A stretch of DNA of 8,436 bases, from contig CALWNS010000013.1 of NCBI GenBank assembly GCA_944382805.1, positions 1 through 8,436 of the forward strand. Reading direction: 5' to 3'. Under the pieces are notes generated by a model. It had not been told where the DNA came from, did not search any database, and was given only the letters and a program-made list of their open reading frames with translations. Below are positions 5,658 to 8,436 of the stretch, piece after piece (positions within the stretch are counted from its first letter, which is position 1; the number at the start of each line of letters is the position of its first letter). The stretch is from an uncultured Gemmiger sp. Its GTDB lineage: Bacteria > Bacillota > Clostridia > Oscillospirales > Ruminococcaceae. Position numbers and translations under genes: made by a program.

Positions 5658-6941
5658 ATGCTGACCGCCGAAACGACCGACGCCTATATCTCCATCCTGC
5701 GCGAAGAGCTGGTGCCCGCCACCGGCTGCACCGAGCCGATCGCGCTGGCCTACGCCGCCGCGCGGCTGCGCACGCTGCTGGGCGCTGCGCCGGCGCGCAT
5801 CGAGGCCGATATTTCCGGCAACATCATCAAAAACGTCAAGAGCGTCGTGGTGCCCAACACCGGCGGGCGCAAGGGCATCGCGGCCGCCATTGCCGCCGGC
5901 ATCGTGGCCGGGGACGCCGCGCGGGAGCTGCAGGTCATTGCCGATGTGCCCGCCGGCCGCCACGCCGCCATCGGGGCGTATGCCGATGCCACGCCCATCG
6001 AGATCCGCTGCGCCGACACCACCCGCCTGCTGGACATCCGCCTGACCGGCTTTGCCGGGGCGCACACCGCCACGGTGCAGATCGCCAACAGCCACACAAA
6101 CATCGTGTTCGAGAGCCGGGACGGCGAAACGCTGCGGCAAAAGCCGTTCACCGATTCGCCGGAGGATAACCTGACCGAAAAAAGCGTTTTGAACGTAGCG
6201 GATATTCTGGAATTTGCCGACACGGTGGACCTTGCCCGCGTGCAGGACCTGCTCGAAGCGCAGCTTTCCTGCAACCTGGCCATTGCGCAGGAGGGGCTTG
6301 CCCACCCCTGGGGCGCGCAGGTCGGGGCCATTTTGCTGGCCGAAACGCCGGACCCCGACGCTAAGACCGAAGCCAAGGCCTGGGCGGCCGCCGGCAGCGA
6401 TGCGCGCATGAGCGGCTGCGAGATGCCGGTCGTGATCCTGTCCGGCTCGGGCAACCAGGGCATTACGGCTTCGGTGCCGGTGGCGCGCTACGCGCAGCGC
6501 CTGGGCGCCGCGCGCGAAAAGCTGTACCGCGCGCTGCTTGTCAGCAACCTGGTCACCATCGAGCAGAAAAGCGGCATCGGCCGGCTTTCGGCCTACTGCG
6601 GCGCGGTCAGCGCCGGCGTGGGCGCGGGGGCGGGCATCGCCTACCTGCTGGACGGCGGCTACGAGGCCATCGCCCACACCGTGGTCAACGCGGTGGCGAT
6701 CCTGAGCGGTACCATCTGCGACGGGGCCAAGCCCTCCTGCGCGGCCAAGATCGCCGCCAGCGTGGACGCGGGCATCCTGGGCTACCAGATGTACAAGCAC
6801 CGCCGCGAGTTCAAGGGCGGCGAGGGCATCGTGACCAAAGGCGTGGACAACACCATCCGCAACATCGGCATCCTGGCCAGCGAGGGAATGCGCGAGACCG
6901 ACCGCACAATCCTGTCCATCATGACCCGCCCGTGCGATTGA
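5658..6941 (+). CDS. L-cysteine desulfidase family protein (UPF0597, CyuA/YhaM-like; serine dehydratase alpha-like)
   Basis: The 427-residue product has the signature motifs of the UPF0597/COG3681 family, which includes E. coli CyuA (YhaM) and the archaeal cysteine desulfidase. These are PATGCTEP (Cys24), GNIIKN (54-59), GSGNQGITASVPV (from 263), SAYCGA (Cys314), CDGAKPSC (Cys354, Cys361) and the C-terminal GEGIVTKGVDNTI segment. Family enzymes bind an iron-sulfur cluster and convert L-cysteine to pyruvate, ammonia and sulfide; the four cysteines are candidate cluster or active-site residues. Length agrees with the family (about 430). The protein is cytoplasmic, with no signal peptide. The gene lies alone between two terminators. 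I see no convincing promoter in the 40 nt after the tRNA terminator, so low-level read-through or a weak promoter is possible. Activity on serine or another amino acid is an alternative. Family assignment is firm; the substrate is inferred. Confidence 0.92.
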   Translation: MLTAETTDAYISILREELVPATGCTEPIALAYAAARLRTLLGAAPARIEADISGNIIKNVKSVVVPNTGGRKGIAAAIAAGIVAGDAARELQVIADVPAGRHAAIGAYADATPIEIRCADTTRLLDIRLTGFAGAHTATVQIANSHTNIVFESRDGETLRQKPFTDSPEDNLTEKSVLNVADILEFADTVDLARVQDLLEAQLSCNLAIAQEGLAHPWGAQVGAILLAETPDPDAKTEAKAWAAAGSDARMSGCEMPVVILSGSGNQGITASVPVARYAQRLGAAREKLYRALLVSNLVTIEQKSGIGRLSAYCGAVSAGVGAGAGIAYLLDGGYEAIAHTVVNAVAILSGTICDGAKPSCAAKIAASVDAGILGYQMYKHRREFKGGEGIVTKGVDNTIRNIGILASEGMRETDRTILSIMTRPCD

Positions 6942-6975
6942 CGGCCGCCGCCCGCGCGCCGGGCGTGTGCCTGTA

Positions 6976-7039
6976 AAAGCGCCAGCGGGCGCGCCGCCAA
7001 GCAAAATGGCGGCGTGCCCGCTGGCGCTTTGCTTTTTTT
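6976..7039 (+). terminator. Long intrinsic terminator after the cysteine desulfidase gene
   Basis: The arms 6976-6998 and 7008-7030 form a 23-bp stem with one internal G-U wobble (G6991 with T7015), capped by the 9-nt loop AAGCAAAAT. A run of seven T (7033-7039) follows. The stem is unusually long. It occupies much of the 181-nt gap 6942-7122 and isolates the sigma-factor operon from the upstream gene. The reverse strand has only a TTTT run, so it should act mainly on + strand transcripts. Confidence 0.93.
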
Positions 7040-7083
7040 GGCGGCCGTGTAAGAAATGGCGGCCGCGCGCCGTCTGGGTAGAT

Positions 7084-7093
7084 GGAAGCTTCC
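7084..7093. other. Perfect 10-bp palindrome upstream of the sigma-factor gene
   Basis: GGAAGCTTCC is a perfect palindrome between the preceding terminator and the ribosome binding site at 7109. It could be an operator or overlap the promoter of the sigma operon. No clear -35/-10 pair is visible in 7040-7108. A 10-bp palindrome can also arise by chance. Confidence 0.25.
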
Positions 7094-7108
7094 CCAAGAA
7101 AAAACGAC

Positions 7109-7115
7109 AAGGAGG
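7109..7115 (+). promoter_or_regulatory. Ribosome binding site deciding the GTG start of the sigma factor
   Basis: AAGGAGG lies 7 nt before GTG 7123. The reading frame is open much further upstream (to 6967), but that part runs through the terminator hairpin and T tract and encodes Lys/Arg/Pro-rich nonsense. The first plausible start is therefore GTG 7123. Confidence 0.88.
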
Positions 7116-7122
7116 CGATTCT

Positions 7123-7680
7123 GTGGAGGACAAAGAATTGCTGCGCCTGCTTCTGCGTGACCCGGATGCCGGTCTGCGCGCCGCCATGCAGGTATATGCC
7201 CCGCTGGTGAAGGCGGTGCTTGTGCGCATCCTGCCGCGCGATGCCCGCGAAGTGGAGGAAGCCGTGGCCGATGTGTTCGTAGCGCTGTGGCGCAACGCGG
7301 CGCAGTTGGAGCGCGAAGCCGCCCCGCTGCGCGGCTGGCTGGCCGTGACCGCACGCAATATGGGCATCGACCGCTACCGCGCACTGCGCCGGCAGAAGGT
7401 GCTTTCGCTGGATGACGGCCTGGGCGAGACGCTGGCAGACGTGGCCGATTTTGAGCGCCCCGGCAGCGAGGCCGGCGACCTGGTCGGCGCATTGGTGGCC
7501 GCGATGGATCCGCCGGATCGTGAGATTTTCCTGCGAAAGTACTATCTGATGCAGCCGGCCCGAGAGATCGCGGCGGCCCTGGGGTTGAGCGAGGGCGCCG
7601 TAAACACCCGCCTGTGCCGCGGCCGGCAACGCCTGCGCCGCGCCCTGCAAGAGAAAGGAGTACACAGCCATGCGGAATAA
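7123..7680 (+). CDS. ECF-type sigma-70 family RNA polymerase sigma factor
   Basis: The 185-residue product, starting at GTG, has the two-domain layout of group 4 (ECF) sigma factors. Region 2 covers about residues 16-91 and includes EEAVADVFVALWRN (45-58) and GWLAVTARNMGIDRYRALRR (71-90), the core-binding and -10 recognition part. A short linker follows. Region 4 covers about 118-175, with DREIFLRKYYLMQ, AREIAAALGLSEGAVNTRL (146-164) as the helix-turn-helix, and CRGRQRLRRAL. Regions 1.1 and 3 are absent. The last 11 nt overlap the start of a gene for a membrane protein of the DUF4179 anti-sigma type, so the two are probably made together and the sigma factor held inactive until a signal arrives. 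The signal and regulon are unknown, and ECF autoregulation is only presumed. The family call is strong. Confidence 0.93.
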   Translation: MEDKELLRLLLRDPDAGLRAAMQVYAPLVKAVLVRILPRDAREVEEAVADVFVALWRNAAQLEREAAPLRGWLAVTARNMGIDRYRALRRQKVLSLDDGLGETLADVADFERPGSEAGDLVGALVAAMDPPDREIFLRKYYLMQPAREIAAALGLSEGAVNTRLCRGRQRLRRALQEKGVHSHAE

Positions 7681-8436
7681 ATACGAATACGATGCGGACC
7701 TTTTGCGCGAACTGGACGCGCTGGAACTGCCCGCCGCCCCGCTGAACGGGGCCGAGTTCGACCGCGTTCTAACAAGGGCGCGCGCCGCCCTGCCGCAGGC
7801 CCAGGCGCCCGTCCGCCCGGCGCGCCGCCCGCTGCGCGTGCTGGGCCGCTTGGGGGCCGGCCTGGCTGCCTGCGCGGTGCTTTTATGCGGCGTGAACGCC
7901 GCCGCCCCCGCCCTGGCCGAGGAACTGCCGCTGGTGGGCGGGGCGTTTGCCTGGGCCAACCGCAACCTGAACGTGCGGATGCGCAGCGAACAGCTGGACG
8001 ACTATGCCCGGGATATCGACGCTCCCGCTGTGGCCGATCCTGCCGCGCCCTACGCAGTGAGCCTTTCGCAGGCGTACTTTGACGGCGAGTGGCTGCGCCT
8101 GAGCGTGGTGCTGGAGGCTGGCGACAACAGCCTGGCCGACTTTGACGAGATCATGCCCATCCGCCCCGAACAGCGCGCCGACCCCACTGCCTGGCCCGCG
8201 GACCGGGCCGGTTACGGCGACCTTCTGCTGGCGGACGGCAGCCTGCTGGGCAATGAGGGCCTGCCTGCCTTTACCCGCCGGAACGAAAACACCTTTGTGC
8301 TGGCGCTGAACTATCCGGTCTTTTTGCAGCCCGACCCCGAAGCCCTGGCCGGGCAGGAAGTGACGCTGGAACTGCGCGACCTGGTGGCCTACACGGTGGA
8401 AAACATTGTGAACGACTATGACGAAAACGGCGTAGG
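7670..8436 (+). CDS. Probable membrane-anchored anti-sigma factor, DUF4179-like (3' end outside window)
   Basis: The frame is open from ATG 7670 to the last base, giving 255 residues of an incomplete protein. AAAGGAG at 7654-7660, inside the sigma gene, provides the ribosome binding site. Residues 1-55 form a charged cytoplasmic part (KYEYDADLLRELDALEL...), expected to bind the sigma factor; it lacks an HxxxCxxC zinc motif. One membrane helix lies at about 57-82 (VLGRLGAGLAACAVLLCG...). The rest is extracytoplasmic: PLVGGAFAW, then beta-rich segments such as YAVSLSQAYFDGEWLRLSVVLEAGDN and NTFVLALNYPVFL. This is the pattern of DUF4179 proteins encoded after ECF sigma genes in Clostridia. It overlaps the sigma gene by 11 nt, suggesting translational coupling. 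A sensor of envelope stress is inferred; the ligand is unknown. Confidence 0.82.
   Translation, partial: MRNKYEYDADLLRELDALELPAAPLNGAEFDRVLTRARAALPQAQAPVRPARRPLRVLGRLGAGLAACAVLLCGVNAAAPALAEELPLVGGAFAWANRNLNVRMRSEQLDDYARDIDAPAVADPAAPYAVSLSQAYFDGEWLRLSVVLEAGDNSLADFDEIMPIRPEQRADPTAWPADRAGYGDLLLADGSLLGNEGLPAFTRRNENTFVLALNYPVFLQPDPEALAGQEVTLELRDLVAYTVENIVNDYDENGV

Noticed and set aside
7039..7066. Repeated TGGCGGCCG (7039-7047 and 7057-7065) and a GCGGCC/GGCCGC hairpin
   Set aside because: These are short G+C-only words in a GC-rich leader. The 6-bp stem has a 14-nt loop and is no more than expected by chance.
6967..7122. N-terminal extension of the sigma factor to 6967
   Set aside because: It would translate the terminator hairpin and T tract. 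GTG 7123 has a well-placed AAGGAGG and starts the conserved region.
5595..7367. 590-codon open frame on the - strand across the desulfidase and sigma genes
   Set aside because: It is the antisense shadow of well-supported genes with conserved motifs. It crosses two + strand terminators, and its product is His/Gly/Arg-rich with no recognisable domain. Long antisense frames are expected in such GC-rich coding DNA.

Overview
This G+C-rich window looks like the chromosome of a gut-type member of the Firmicutes (class Clostridia). The Faecalibacterium/Gemmiger/Subdoligranulum group is my best guess. Reasons: strong AGGAGG-type ribosome binding sites, codons rich in GCC, CTG and CGC, a sigma factor followed by a DUF4179-type anti-sigma gene, and a UPF0597 cysteine desulfidase. 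The genus is an inference. All supported genes are on the + strand and tightly packed.

Positions 1-4130 hold the 3' end of a cell-surface operon. It starts with the C-terminal 704 residues of a large beta-sandwich (fibronectin-III-like) protein. Three prepilin-like proteins follow, with a GspK/PilX-like, a GspI/PilV-like and a GspJ/PilW-like N terminus. They are spaced and overlapped as one translational unit. The set resembles a minor-pilin tip cassette of a type IV pilus or type II secretion-like filament, with the large protein as a possible tip adhesin or cargo. These four products contain almost no lysine.

Positions 4175-5359 encode a SARP/BTAD-type transcription regulator whose C-terminal third looks like a degenerate GGDEF domain. 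No convincing terminator separates it from the pilin genes, so it may be co-transcribed with them.

Positions 5414-5603 are a complete tRNA-Arg(ACG) unit: A/T tracts, a consensus extended -10 promoter with a 17-nt spacer, the tRNA with encoded CCA, and a strong intrinsic terminator starting right after the CCA.

Positions 5658-6941 encode a cysteine desulfidase (CyuA/YhaM, UPF0597 family), closed by a 23-bp terminator hairpin. From 7123 an ECF-type sigma factor overlaps by 11 nt the gene of its probable membrane-bound anti-sigma factor, which runs off the window end. No transposon, CRISPR array or prophage gene was seen.
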